Positions 46,791 through 61,544 of a DNA stretch of 64,000 nt are shown here, one piece after another. A program made the translations under genes and the position numbers. Each line of letters begins with the position of its first letter. Position 1 is the first letter of the stretch. A model generated the notes under the pieces. It was not told where the DNA came from. It was given only the letters and a program-made list of their open reading frames with translations, and searched no databases. The DNA lies in the NCBI RefSeq assembly GCF_002776525.5, contig NC_045439.1, forward strand, positions 115,475,699 through 115,539,698, read 5' to 3'. This DNA comes from Piliocolobus tephrosceles (Eukaryota; Chordata; Mammalia; Primates; Cercopithecidae).

Positions 46791-47700
46791 CAAGAAATGG
46801 TTTTCAAAGGTGTAGACAGAATATAGATACAGCCCATGAAATGAAATGGTTCCAACAATTTGGTAGCTTCCGTGCTTTCTCTCTGGTAATTTGTCTTCAG
46901 TTGGTTTTCCTTTGTCCAGTGGGGCTCGCGTAAGCTGTAGTTCAAGGCTACATGTCTATGGTCACAGATTTCTGTGGTGAGCTATCTCTGGTGACCTGGA
47001 TGATGACTTTGAGGTCAGTGAGAGGGGTCCTGGGGTCTTAGCAGTGGACCGAAGCCAGGTGCAGAGGGTATGTACATGTCTGTGGGAGGACAACACTGTG
47101 TGTACCATGCTATCTTCAAGTGAGTGGTTGGCTGTGCTTTAAAGCAAATATAAAAACAATATGAGCATTCCTAGAAATTGTGTAGTGTTACATTTATCTT
47201 TCTTCTCTTCTTTCTGTTGGTATAAATCAGAATTTTCTCAATTATATTCTGCGGAACACTAGTTCCCATGTGCTTTTTTTAAAAAAGGGAAAAGTCTGTG
47301 AACAAAAATGCCTGGGAAATGTAGTATACAATATATAAACAGTTTTTTTTTTTTAATTCAGTGTTCCCAAAGCTTTTTAATAGGTGATCTTTTAAACATT
47401 TTCTAAATGTAGGTTTAAATATTTTCTAATTTAGGTTTAAATATTAGAACTAGGACACTGTGGAATCGCTTTGTAAAATCTAGGTCCTAGAAGAACCACT
47501 TGTTCTCGCCTGTCTTGTACCTCTCTTTAGACTTGACCTTGGCCTCTCATTCCAGCCCTGTGTTTAAGAGCAGGGTCTCTGAAGACATCCTTATTGATGA
47601 CAGTTTTGTCCAACGGGATATCCATAGAGTACCTCGTAGGCCATTAGGTGACTGCAGTTACAACCTTTCAGAAAAGCAAGAAATTGATGGATAATTTAAG
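46791..47700. other. Unassigned sequence downstream of the L1 5' end
   Basis: No repeat or gene is recognised. A plus-strand frame (46442-46933) starts in the antisense L1 5' UTR and ends here; it is judged fortuitous. Near its start 'caaaggtgtagacagaata' resembles 'caaaggtgtagatagaatt' at 47727-47745. Confidence 0.4.
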
Positions 47701-48080
47701 GACAGTTTGATAAAGAAACTATTTGCAAAGGTGTAGATAGAATTCAGAGAAATCACAAGAGATATTACAGTACCCTGGGGCAGGCCAGCAGGGAGACATC
47801 ACTGCTGATCTCAAAGGGAAAGGGGAAGGGGAAGAAACAATTACTGGCACCTGAAGAGCGAAAATTATGGGGAGAGGACTTCCTAATAGATGTTGCAGCC
47901 TTTGGCTGAGCTACTAGCCAGTGACACCTTGTCTGCTTTGATCCCCTGCTTGTGCTTTAGGTTGGCTAAATGCAGTGGGAAGCCAGAGGCTAAGAGAGTC
48001 AGTTGATTCAGTCCATACAGTCAGCCTCCTGAGGCACAGAAAAGGGTGGAGAGTAGATCTGGAGAGGCAAACAGATAATA
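47701..48080. repeat. Interspersed-repeat-like block, family not named
   Basis: The run 'cctggggcaggccagcaggg ... agaggacttcctaatagatg ... cctttggctgagc ... cagtcagcctcctgaggca ... gagtagatctggagaggcaa' reads like a dispersed primate repeat that I have seen in many loci but cannot name. It ends where the AT-rich palindromes start. Confidence 0.45.
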
Positions 48081-48303
48081 TTCAGCATATATATTATATG
48101 TGCTGAATATATATTATATATGATATATATTATACATGCTGAATATATATTATATATTATACATGCAGAACATATATAATTATATATAATATATAACTTA
48201 TATATAATAGATATAATAATTATATAATTAATTATCATATTATATAATCTTTATATATAATAGATATAATATAATTATTATATATTAGATATATTATATA
48301 CTG
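48081..48303. repeat. AT-rich palindromic tandem array
   Basis: Variants of a unit built from 'tgctgaatatatattatat' and 'gatatatattatacatg' repeat three to four times and then decay to (TA)-rich DNA. 48081-48107 (ttcagc...gctgaa) is a near-perfect palindrome, so hairpin or cruciform formation is possible. Confidence 0.85.
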
Positions 48304-48479
48304 ATTATCTTGGGAGAGTAAACCAGCTTTTAGCCCCCATAACTTTTAAACTGTCATTAAAAGAGATTATGTGAATTACCTGTAAATAAATAGTATTCCA
48401 GGTATGTTTCCTTTTTCTTTTCATATTTTAGACAACAGAGAATGAGAAAAGACTTAACTGCCACAACTACATTTTTTAA

Positions 48480-48655
48480 AAAACCTTAGGAATAACAGAA
48501 ATGTATTTCTCACAGTTCTGGAGACTGGGAAGTCGAAGATTGAGGCACCAGCAGATGTGATGTCTGGCAAGGACCCATTTCCCGAGATGGTGCCTTGTTG
48601 CTGTGTCCTCACATGGTGGAAATGGGTGAGCAAGCTCTCTTGGCCTAGTTTTTAA
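48480..48655 (+). repeat. Fragment of the unnamed interspersed repeat
   Basis: 'tttctcacagttctggagac', 'gaagattgaggcaccagcag' and 'gctgtgtcctcacatggtgg' match the same pattern as 50148-50520. It is cut off by an L1MA 3' tail. Confidence 0.55.
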
Positions 48656-48985
48656 AATTGACAAGTAAAATTTGTATATATTTATGATGTACAACATGAT
48701 GTTTTGATATATTGTGGAATGGTCAAATCACACTATTTAACATACTCATTATTTAACGTACTTACCTTTTTTGGTGGTGAGAACACTTCACATCTACTCT
48801 CTTAGCAATTTTCAAGTATACAGTATATTGTTATTAACTATAGTCACCAAGGTGCACAGTAGATCTCTTGAGCTTATTCCTCCTAATTGAAATTTTGTGT
48901 CCTTTGACCAATATCTCCTCAAACCCTCCATCCCCTAACAACCACATTTTTGTGGAACCAAACGAGAGTACCATTGTCTCTCATT
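48656..48985 (-). mobile_element. L1MA-type 3' UTR fragment
   Basis: On the plus strand: 'atgatgtacaacatgatgtt', 'tggtgagaacacttcacatc', 'gttattaactatagtcacca' and 'cttattcctcctaattgaa'. Together they form a reverse-complement L1MA 3' end, 5'-truncated and without a frame. Confidence 0.8.
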
Positions 48986-49059
48986 AATAGGAGATGGTAA
49001 GAGAAGTTTTTGAATTGCCATTCAGTATGACCTAATTTTAACCCAGAATGTTATTACTA

Positions 49060-49500
49060 TTTGTAATTGTTACATGTTCAAAAAACTCAGCAAAACTAAA
49101 ATAATAAGAGACCTTGTATTTGGATGATGGTAGCAGAGACTACTAGTTGTCTGCAAAATCCATTCTTTTATTCTTGCAGAGTAATGAGAGTATAGTCAGT
49201 TAGCTGATGAATAGAAGTGATGTGTGCCACTTCTGGAAGGGAGCTTCTTGGAGAATATGAATTCTTCCTCCACACTCTTTTCTATTGGCTAAATGCAGAT
49301 GATAGGAAGACCATGGGGAAGCCACAGAATGAAAGGCACTGGGGTTCCTGAATCAATGCATGGAGAAAAGCTGCCACCTGACCTGAACCCCCATTCTGAA
49401 CCATTATATAAACAAGGCAAAAATTTTTGTTTTATTCAAGCCACAATATATTTGTGTCTATTTGATTGAGTAGTTTATTTAGCCCATCCAAACTAATACA
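49060..49500 (+). mobile_element. MLT1-like MaLR LTR remnant
   Basis: 'tgtgtgccacttctgga', 'ctattggctaaatgcagatg', 'ccacagaatgaaaggcactg', 'gggttcctgaatcaatgca' and a final '...aaactaatacaga' suit an old MaLR-type LTR. Edges are approximate. Confidence 0.5.
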
Positions 49501-49579
49501 GATGCCATTTTAAACTTTTAATTATTTTCTATATATTTAAAGCCCCTATTTTAAAGGTAAAACAGTGGGGGCATAAAGA

Positions 49580-50145
49580 GATTAATTAATTCTTTCAACA
49601 AATACTTATTGACTATTAGGAAAATTTGTTGGAAACAATCTATAAAATCATTTTTGGGAGGACATTTCATATATTCTATAAATATTAATCAAGGCTTTTA
49701 GTGTATACTCTAGGAACTCACAGTCTAGTACTAGAGACAGATTAGAGACAGACACTAAAAAAATTAGAGTGTAAATTGCTACAGTGTTTAGTACTCATAA
49801 GAATAACACAGTACTATGAAGGCAAATAATAGGGGGATTTGACCTAACAAGGTAAGTAGGAGAAAGATTCCCAGAAGAAGTGACGACTAACTCAGATGTG
49901 AAAAACATATGTTTAGGATGGTAAGAAAGAGAAAGAAACTTTTCTAACAGAGATAGTAATATATACAAAGGCCTGATTTGGATGGAGAGGGTTCTGGTAA
50001 ATATGGGGGCCAGGGGGAGGCTGTTGTGATTGGGGCTAGAGTAGAAGCACAGATTTAGGGCTGAACCTTGAGGAGCTCTACATCTAAATTCAGAGTCAAG
50101 GAGGCTTAGGCTGTAGATCAGACAGAAAAAGCATGCAGGGAGGTA
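49580..50145 (-). mobile_element. L2 LINE relic
   Basis: 'ttctttcaacaaatacttat', 'aggaactcacagtctagtac', 'gattcccagaagaagtgac' and 'tacaaaggcctgatttgg' follow the reverse complement of the L2 3' half. Confidence 0.6.
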
Positions 50146-50147
50146 TC

Positions 50148-50522
50148 TTAGCTCAGGCTGCTATAACAAATACCATAGACTGAGTTATTTAGGCAATAAA
50201 CATTTAATTATCACAGTTCTGGAGGATGGGAAGTCCAAGATCAAGGTGTCATCAGCAGATTTGATTTTTGGTGAAGCCCTTCTGCCTGGCTTGCGGATAG
50301 TTGCCTTCTTGCAGTATCCTCAGTAGTGAAGACAGGAAGCTATCGTGTACCTTTCTCTTCTCACAAGGACACTAATCCAGCACTGGGGCTCTACCTTCAG
50401 AATCTCATCTACACCTAATTATCTCCCAAAGGCTTCATCCCCTAACACCATCATATTGAGGGTTAGAGCTTCAACATACGAATTTTGAGAGGAGGATACA
50501 AAGATTCAGTTCATAACAAGAG
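50148..50522 (+). repeat. Unnamed interspersed repeat, longer copy
   Basis: 'caggctgctataacaaatac', 'atcacagttctggaggatgg', 'aagtccaagatcaaggtgtc', 'attatctcccaaaggcttca' and 'cttcaacatacgaattttga' are the best preserved landmarks of this family in the window. Confidence 0.6.
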
Positions 50523-50724
50523 ATGTGAGAAAACCAGAAGGCTAGGAAAGAATGTATTTCATGGAGAGAATAATCGTCACTGTGGATGGGGGTGAGTTTG
50601 ATTGTGAAGAAAGAGAGAGAGGTAGGGAGTTAGGGTTGTAGATGAAGGGACATAGGAACCAAATTATTTTGTTGTTTTCTTAAGTGGTAGAGGGTTAAAA
50701 TTGAATGGGAATAATCCAGTTACC

Positions 50725-51340
<616 letters not shown>

Positions 51341-52070
51341 TTCCAATCTATGATCATCGTATATCTCTCAATTTATTTAGATATTCTTTACTATGTCTCT
51401 TGTAAACTGGAAATAATTTGATCTTGCTTAAATAAAAATACCAGTGTCACTACCTCTGCCTTTTAACTTAAATGTTTATTCCATTTATTTTGAATGCAGT
51501 TATTGATTTAGTTTGATTTAAATGTATCATTTTGCTATTTGTTTTCTCTTTGTTCCATCCGTTATTTGATTTTTTTTCTGTGTGTTTTTAAAAGTATTTT
51601 AAAAATTACATTTTATCTCTTCTATTTCTTATTAGTTATACTTCTTTAATTCTATTCAATGGATATACCATGCTTTACAATATGTATCTTAAATGTATCC
51701 CAGCTTCCCTGCAAATAATATTGTACCACTTTATATGTAATTCACCTTATAACCTACAATTTATAATTATAGAATGTACTTCTGTAAGTTATAACCTACA
51801 AATACCCTGTTATTATTTTGCTCTAAACAGTCACAGTCAATCATCTTTTACAGAAATTAAGAAATGAGAAAAAATCTCCTAAATTTTTCATATATTTACC
51901 ATTTCTTCTGCTTTTTATTCTTTCTAGTTTCCATCTGATATTATTTTCTTTCAGCCTGAGGAACTTCCTTTAACATTACTTGGAATACTGAAGTGCTGCT
52001 GTGAATTCTCCTAGCCTATATTTGAAAATGTCTTTCCTTGACTTTCATTTTTGAAGGACATTTTTAGTAG

Positions 52071-52433
<363 letters not shown>

Positions 52434-53907
52434 CAGCACCCTAAGATGTTGCTCCACTCTCTTTGGCTTGTATCATTTCTGACAAGTCAGTTGAAATACT
52501 TTTCATTATTCTCTGGTATGTAATATGTCTTTATTCCCTGGCTAAGATTTTTTTCTTTCAGAAATTTGATTTTGGTGTGCTTTGGGGTGTGTGTGTGTGT
52601 ACTACTTGGGATTGTTGAATTTAATTTTTTTGTGTGAGATTTGGAAAGATTTTGACCATTAAAAAAAAATATTTTTCTGCCCCAATTGCTGTCTCGTACC
52701 CCTCTGGTCCTCCAGTTACGAGTACACAGGGCTACTGAGACACTGGTCATTTTTGTCAGCCTTTGTCCCTTTGTGTTTCAGCTTGGATAGTTTCTATTGC
52801 CCATTTTCAAGTTCACTAGTCCTTTTTTCACTGTAAAATGTGTTATTAAGCCATCTTGTGAGTTTAAAAAAAAAATTCAGATGTTGAATTTCTAATTGTA
52901 GATTTTCCATTTGGTTCTTTTCTTATATTTTTATTTTTGTATTAATATTTCTAGTTGTTTCCTCGTTATGTTTAAGTTTCTCTTCATATTCCAGAGTATA
53001 TTTGTGACAGCTATTTAAAATTATTTGCTGAAAATTGCTATCGTTTCTGAATCTATTTCGTTGGTGATTTTTTATCTGATTAAGGTCACAATTTCCTGTT
53101 TCTTAGATTGTCTAGTAAAAAAGTTTATTGTATACTGAACATTATGAATGGTACATCATTGAGTGTGTGGAATTTGTGGTTTTCTTTAATAGAATGTTGA
53201 AGTTTGTTCCAACAAGCAGTTAATTTACTTGTGGATCAGCTTGATTTTTGCAAATCTTGCTTTTAGTTTTATTATTGGCTCTAGAATTGCCTTTACTTTA
53301 GAGCTAGATTAGTTCCACACTGAAGGCCTGGTCTTGCTGGAAAGCCTGGTCTTTCTGTTGAAAGCCTGAGATGTTCAATGAGGTCTCTCTGCTGTGGCTA
53401 ATCAGAGCTAGAATGTCTCCTATCTCTGTGTGAGCTCTAATATTTGTTCAACTTCCAGATTCCAGTAATTATTCTTTTCCCAGCACATAGTTAGTCTTTC
53501 CTTGGTATTTCTTTGCTGCCTAGTTTTGTAAAGCCTCATCCTATGCATGTGCAGCGTATTTTTGGGCTCAAAATGTGAGGAATCCTATCCAGCTATCTGG
53601 AATTTCTTTTCTATTTAGTTCCCTTTTCTCTGTGACCCTGCCCCGAAGGCTTCAGGAGCCTCAGTTGCTTTGAATTCTAACATCTCTTTCCTCCATTTGG
53701 CAAAACTGCTGTGTTTGGGCATCCCCTCCCTGTACTGTGCTCTGGAATGCACCTCCAAGCAGAAAGACAGAGCAATTGTGGGTTCACCTCATTTGCTTCA
53801 ATTCTTGCTGGGATCATAGTCCTTTTAAGGATCACAGTCTTCTGGTACAGGTATCAGCCTTCTAGGGATCATACTCCAGTCTGTCGTGCAATGTCTGAAA
53901 TAGTTAA

Positions 53908-54255
<348 letters not shown>

Positions 54256-54456
54256 TGAGTTTTGTATTTGTTTCTGTCTGAAAGACTAGCCCACGACCAG
54301 TTCCTCAATCATGGTTAGAAGGCAGAGTCTTACAGATATATAGCTTTTATTTGTTTTTTCTATCACTATTATTTCTTGATTTCATCTCTTTATTTAATTT
54401 TTATTATTATTATTTTTTGACACGGGATCTTGCACTGTTACTCCGACTGGAATACA

Positions 54457-55185
54457 GCAGTGTGAGAGGAGAGAGAGAGAAATCAACTAGGCAGACAGTT
54501 AGGGCAACGGTCGTCGGTGGAATTCCCTTCTTATAAAAAGCAGCCCAAGAGGTCATTTCTCCTTCAGCAAAGATCATCCTGAGCGATCAGGCTGCAAACA
54601 CAGATAATGAAGGCAAGCTCTAACACAGAAGGGGGTCTCCTGTGTAACATACAGACATATAGTGGGCCTCAGTAAGCATAGACCCCTCTCTTCTTCGAAA
54701 TACTCAGACTAGGAGGCTTGTGCAGGGGGAGTGCCTGCAGCAGCACCAATAAGAAAACCTACCCTGAACCAGACACGTTCACCTTGGAGTATTCTGGCGA
54801 CCCCCACTCCCCCCTGCCCCCGCCTTTTTTATACGCCCCCACTCTTTTCACACATGCGCAGCAGGAAGAGATAAACAACATGGAGTAACTCAGGCTAAGA
54901 AGCCCCATGGGCACCAGAAACGGTGGGGGTGGGAACTCAAAAATGTGTGCCTTATGCAAATAAAGCGCTCCTCCCCTCCAGCTTCTCTATAAAAACCCTT
55001 GCACTTCACTGTAAAATGGCAACCCATCTTTCTGGGACCCCTCTCTGCTCCAGAGAGCTTTCCTTCTTTCGCTTATTAAACTTCTGTTCTAACCTCACTT
55101 TTGGAGTGTCTGCATCCTTCATTTTCTTGGCCGTGAGACCAACAACTTCAGGTGACACCTCAGACAATAAGGCCGGTTTCAGCAG
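54457..55185 (+). mobile_element. Solo class I-type ERV LTR in an AluJ, 4-bp duplication, family not named
   Basis: The 721-base unit 54461-55181 begins TGTGAGAG and ends ...GTTTCA. It is flanked by an exact gcag on both sides (54457-54460, 55182-55185) inside an AluJ. TG...CA ends plus a 4-bp duplication fit gamma-type (class I) ERVs. Promoter-like parts are in order: an ATGCAAAT octamer at 54954-54961, a TATAAAA box at 54988-54994 and an ATTAAA at 55075-55080. No internal region is present, so it is a solo LTR left by recombination. I could not place the family from memory. A 4-bp rather than 5-bp or 6-bp duplication argues against MaLR and betaretroviral types. Confidence 0.85.
54954..55080 (+). 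promoter_or_regulatory. LTR core promoter and poly(A) signal region
   Basis: An octamer ATGCAAAT (54954-54961, overlapping AATAAA at 54959-54964) sits 26 bases upstream of TATAAAA (54988-54994). An ATTAAA poly(A)-type signal follows at 55075-55080, about 80 bases downstream. This U3-R layout fits an LTR whose transcripts would run to higher coordinates. Activity cannot be judged from sequence. Confidence 0.6.
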
Positions 55186-55402
55186 GATCACAGCTCACTG
55201 CAGCCTTGACCTTCTGGGCTCAAGTGATCCTCCCACCTCAGCCTCCCAAGTTGCTGGGACTATAAGTGCAAGCCTATAGTCTTATAGAGATGGGGGGCTC
55301 CCTACGTTGCCCAAGCTGGTCTCAAACTCCTGGGCTCAAGTCATTCTCCCACCTTGGCCTCCCAAAGTTTTGATATAACAGGTGTAAGCCACTGTGCCTG
55401 GC

Positions 55403-55760
55403 TAATTCAATCTTTTATAACTTGCTTTGGAAGTCTCAAGTTATATTGAAGAATATGCCCAACATATGAGGATGCCAGTGTTTTAAGAAGACTAGTTAAT
55501 GTTTTTATAATTGGTATACAGAATCAATGATGATATTCTACTTATATATTTTAGAAGTAAAATAAAAATTACTAAAATTAAATGTTTAATTCATTTCAAA
55601 TAAAAAGTATATAAACAACAAATATAAAATGTAAATTTATAAAATGCAAACATTATAAATTTAATATAAATTATTAGCACATAAGGTAATAAAAAGAAGA
55701 TATTATCCTTAAATAAGTTAAACATGAATATGAGGATATTTTATGATACATTTAAAATAT
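55403..55760. other. Unassigned AT-rich sequence
   Basis: No repeat or gene is recognised. Confidence 0.4.
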
Positions 55761-55762
55761 AG

Positions 55763-57360
<1,598 letters not shown>

Positions 57361-57361
57361 C

Positions 57362-57696
<335 letters not shown>

Positions 57697-58440
57697 AAAG
57701 ATACCAGTTCATAGAAATTTCTAGTTGCCAGAATCTTACAGAATGTAAGCTACAATTTACATTCCCATTTTCAATAATTTAAAGATGTCACCAATCTTGA
57801 AGAAAAATTGCTGATGAAAGACTCTTGTAGAGTCTTCATCTAAATGATCAATTGCCACTTTCTTCTTAAATTTATTAATCTGGTAAGAAGAGAGTGTCTC
57901 TGCTATTTATATCTCTGTTTTTCTCTGTACCATCACATGCTTAATGACCATGTGTGATTCTCCAAATGTCAAATTCAGGAGACACTTTTAAAACATAAAA
58001 AGCAAAATAATATTTATTTTAAAAATTCTTCTGTAAAGAGAAGAAACATTGTTTTTCAAAGGAACATTTTATTCATTACAACTGCTTAGAACTACTCTCC
58101 TATGGAATTTTAGTATTGATGGTTTAAAAAATGTAAGCAAACCACAAATCATAGGATATATCATAGGAGGAGTTTATGCACAGCATTCAGATATTTTAAT
58201 TCGTCTTATAGTTTTCTGGACTAGAGTACATTTCATCACAGTATTTCTTACATATCAGAGAAAACTCACTGGGTTTCATTTCAGAATCTGGTATCAGTCA
58301 ATGGCATGGACAGAAGCATTTTACTTTGGCATTTGAATGATTCGGCAGAATGCCATCCATGTCCTAATACTGTGGTTCATCTATTGATTTCTATGGTCTT
58401 ATATCAATACAGCAACCAGAATGACAATAAAACTTTAGGT
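57697..58440. other. Unassigned sequence
   Basis: A 95-codon plus-strand frame at 58049-58336 has no start context, domain or exon support and is not called a gene. Confidence 0.4.
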
Positions 58441-58800
58441 CGGATTGTGCTTCTCCTTTACCCAGAATACTCCAATTTCTTTCCCTCTTACTCAGGGTAA
58501 TAGCCAAAGTCTATACAATAACCTGTCCTCTTATTCTACCCTGTCCAGCCACTCCTTTCTGGACATCTACTTCATTAGTAGCTGTGTCCTGGAATCTGCA
58601 GGCCTGTTCTGTCTCTTTCTTCTGGTTCCTTTGGCATACTGTCACCCCATATTACCACATTTCCTACTCTTCCACTGACTTCAGGTCTTTATGTTACCTT
58701 TCAGTACTTACCTGACAGCACTATATAAAATTAGACCTTAAGTACTTTAGACCTTTCAGTACTTACCTGACAGCACTATATAAAATTAGACCATAAAATT
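58441..58800 (+). mobile_element. L2 LINE relic with an internal duplication
   Basis: 'ccagccactcctttctggac', 'ctgttctgtctctttcttct', 'cttccactgacttcaggtct' and 'acttacctgacagcactata' follow the central L2 3'-end order. The end of this relic is tandemly duplicated. Confidence 0.6.
58696..58792. repeat. 55-bp tandem duplication
   Basis: A 42-base block starting acctttcagtacttacctga occurs at 58696-58737 and again at 58751-58792 with no change, at an offset of 55 bases. Identity of both copies implies a recent event. Confidence 0.95.
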
Positions 58801-58801
58801 T

Positions 58802-59340
<539 letters not shown>

Positions 59341-59394
59341 CACTTCTTACCATCCTATATATTTTACTTATTTTGTTTATTTTATTTTTCCCTT

Positions 59395-59512
59395 TACCAG
59401 AATGTAAGCTCCAGGAGGGCGGTGATTTTTGTGTGGTTTGTTCACATCACTGGAACAGAGTCTGGCATAGTGGGGTCCTTACACATTTTTGGTGAGTTAG
59501 TGAATTAATAGT
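59395..59512 (+). mobile_element. L2 LINE 3'-end relic
   Basis: 'aatgtaagctccaggagggc', 'ttgttcacatcactgga' and 'cagagtctggcatagt' match the L2 3' end. Confidence 0.75.
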
Positions 59513-60355
59513 ATAATCTCTTATACTGGACTCTAGATACAGTGCAGCAAACACTTGGGCCTGTCTTTGATTCAGTGCAGTGATGCCGTACATTTAAAGA
59601 GGAATAAGTGAGATTTATTACACTGAGAAATGCTGTTTTGGTTTACAATGAATTCTGTTGGCAGCAGTATTTGTCACAGAAGTGCTATAACAGTTAAGAT
59701 CTGTAGTCCAGAAAGAGCCAAACAAGCCTTTACTTTTCTGCCCTAGAAGCTCCCTTTCATGTCTTAGGCAATTACAGAGTGGATAACCTGCTGAAAAAAT
59801 TGGAAATCAATTTCGGTTTTTACTAACTAGCATTACAGTCTAGAGACATTAACCAACAAATCAGCTCCAAATGGTTAAGCTGATTCGCCATTAGAAGCAT
59901 GAACTAATGACACTGCAGAATCAGGGCCACTCTTATTTTACATTTCCAGGTCTTCCAGATGTTCACTGGTGTCCATTAGAACCTGACAGTCAATTCTTAA
60001 ATAATGTTGGTGAAACGAATACTGATGGATTTGCACTCTTCCCGAAGCCTTGTTTGGCTACGAACAGTGCAGGGAACAATTCTTGACTTACTTCTCAGAA
60101 TGTTAGGACATCAAATACAAGAAATGATGTCCTAGATCAAACTTTGTCTATATAATAGAATTTGTTGGTAAGGGATAAATAATAAGAAACTTGAGGTAGA
60201 CGAGTACCATATACAACAACCTCTTTAGAGGATAGTTTGCCTATATATGTCAACTAATGCTTGTGTCCTTTAGATCAGCAATTACATTTCTAGGAATTTA
60301 ATAGATATTTTTGTACATTTGCTATAACAGAGATATTGGCCTTAAGTTTCTTTTC
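59513..60355. other. Unassigned sequence
   Basis: No repeat or gene is recognised. Confidence 0.4.
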
Positions 60356-60359
60356 TTAA

Positions 60360-60669
60360 CAATTCTGGGTCATGGGGGTGGATCCCTCATGGCTTGGTGC
60401 TATCTTCAGGATAGTGAGTTCTCACGAGATCTGGTTGTTTAAAAGTGTGTGGCACCTCCCTGCCCTCTTGCTCCTGCTTTTCCCATGTGATGTACCTACT
60501 CCCCCTTCACCTTCCACCATGATTGGAAGCTTCCTGAGGTCTCTCTAGAAGCAGATACTGCTACACTTCCTGTACAGCCTGCAGTACCATGAGCCAGTTA
60601 TACCTCTTTTCTTATAAATTACCCAGTGTCAGGTATTTCTTTATAGCTGTGCAAGAACAGCCTAATACA
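60360..60669 (+). mobile_element. MST-type MaLR LTR, 5'-truncated
   Basis: 'gatagtgagttctcacgaga', 'ttaaaagtgtgtggcacctc', 'ccttcaccttccaccatgat', 'ttataaattacccagtgtca' and end '...gcctaatacag'. It closely resembles the LTR at 9065-9480 but lacks the first ~100 bases. Confidence 0.85.
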
Positions 60670-61540
60670 GTTTGCTAATGACATGAAATATTTCATTCAA
60701 TTTTTTTATTTCATTGGCTCTGAGGAATTCTGTAATCTGCTGGAAACTTTGTCTAGGAAACTCTAATATATCCCATACCCACAAAGGCTAGTATCACAAT
60801 TAATCAAAATGTCATTTTCTTATAACATTTGAATTATTGAGGATATTTATTTTGCTTTACCTGTGATAGCAAAACTGAAAATGAGTTTCTAAAACTTCCA
60901 AAATGTATAATACGTGGAAAAAGAGAATATAAAATTCTGTATGTGCTACATTTGTTTATATACTATATAAAATATGTATATATGTGGCAAAAGATATTTA
61001 TTGTAACACGTTTATAATAACATAAGAATAGAAACATATAAACATCAATATGAGATTGGTGAAAAAATTGGGATGTTTTTCATACAATGGAAAATTATGC
61101 ATCTGTGAATAAAAATGAGGTGTTATTTGTGCTTTTATGAAACAGTTTCTAAGGCATATTGCTAAGTAAAAGGGCAACTTGTAGGACAGTGTGTATGGTA
61201 TGATTCAATTTGGGTTAAAAATGTGATATATACACAGGTATATGTATGCAAGTATAAATATGCTTGAAAATGCATAGAGCACTTCCAAAGGATACACAAA
61301 ACACAAAATAATATTTGCCTCTGGGAGAGGAGGAGGGTGGCTTTATTTTTACACTCTTTTGAATATCCATATATCTTTTTTTAATTTAGAAGAAAGGAAA
61401 GATACAGTTTCATATCAGTTCAGGATAGTCATAGAGGAAGAAGGCTAGAATCACACCACATGAATCTCACATGTAGGAATACAAATTTGAAAAAGTTCAT
61501 ATAGGAGATGGGTATGATTCTGTGACATGAGACTTTTCAA
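60670..61540. other. Unassigned AT-rich sequence
   Basis: No repeat or gene is recognised. Confidence 0.4.
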
Positions 61541-61544
61541 AGAA

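Larger units (their letters stand above)
54400..55402 (-). mobile_element. AluJ split by a solo LTR
   Basis: 54400-54460 ((TTA)n, then the end of the right arm) and 55182-55402 ('gatcacagctcactgcagcc' to 'aagccactgtgcctggc') are the two halves of one antisense AluJ. Joining them across the LTR restores the expected arm order. Confidence 0.88.

Noticed and set aside
45695..46933. Plus-strand frames of 179 and 163 codons
   Set aside because: Antisense to L1 ORF1 and the 5' UTR. No ATG context, domain or splice evidence; only the general possibility of antisense transcription is kept as a finding.
54461..55181. Host CpG promoter or gene 5' exon instead of an LTR
   Set aside because: TG...CA ends, an exact 4-bp duplication and rejoining of the interrupted AluJ show an inserted LTR.
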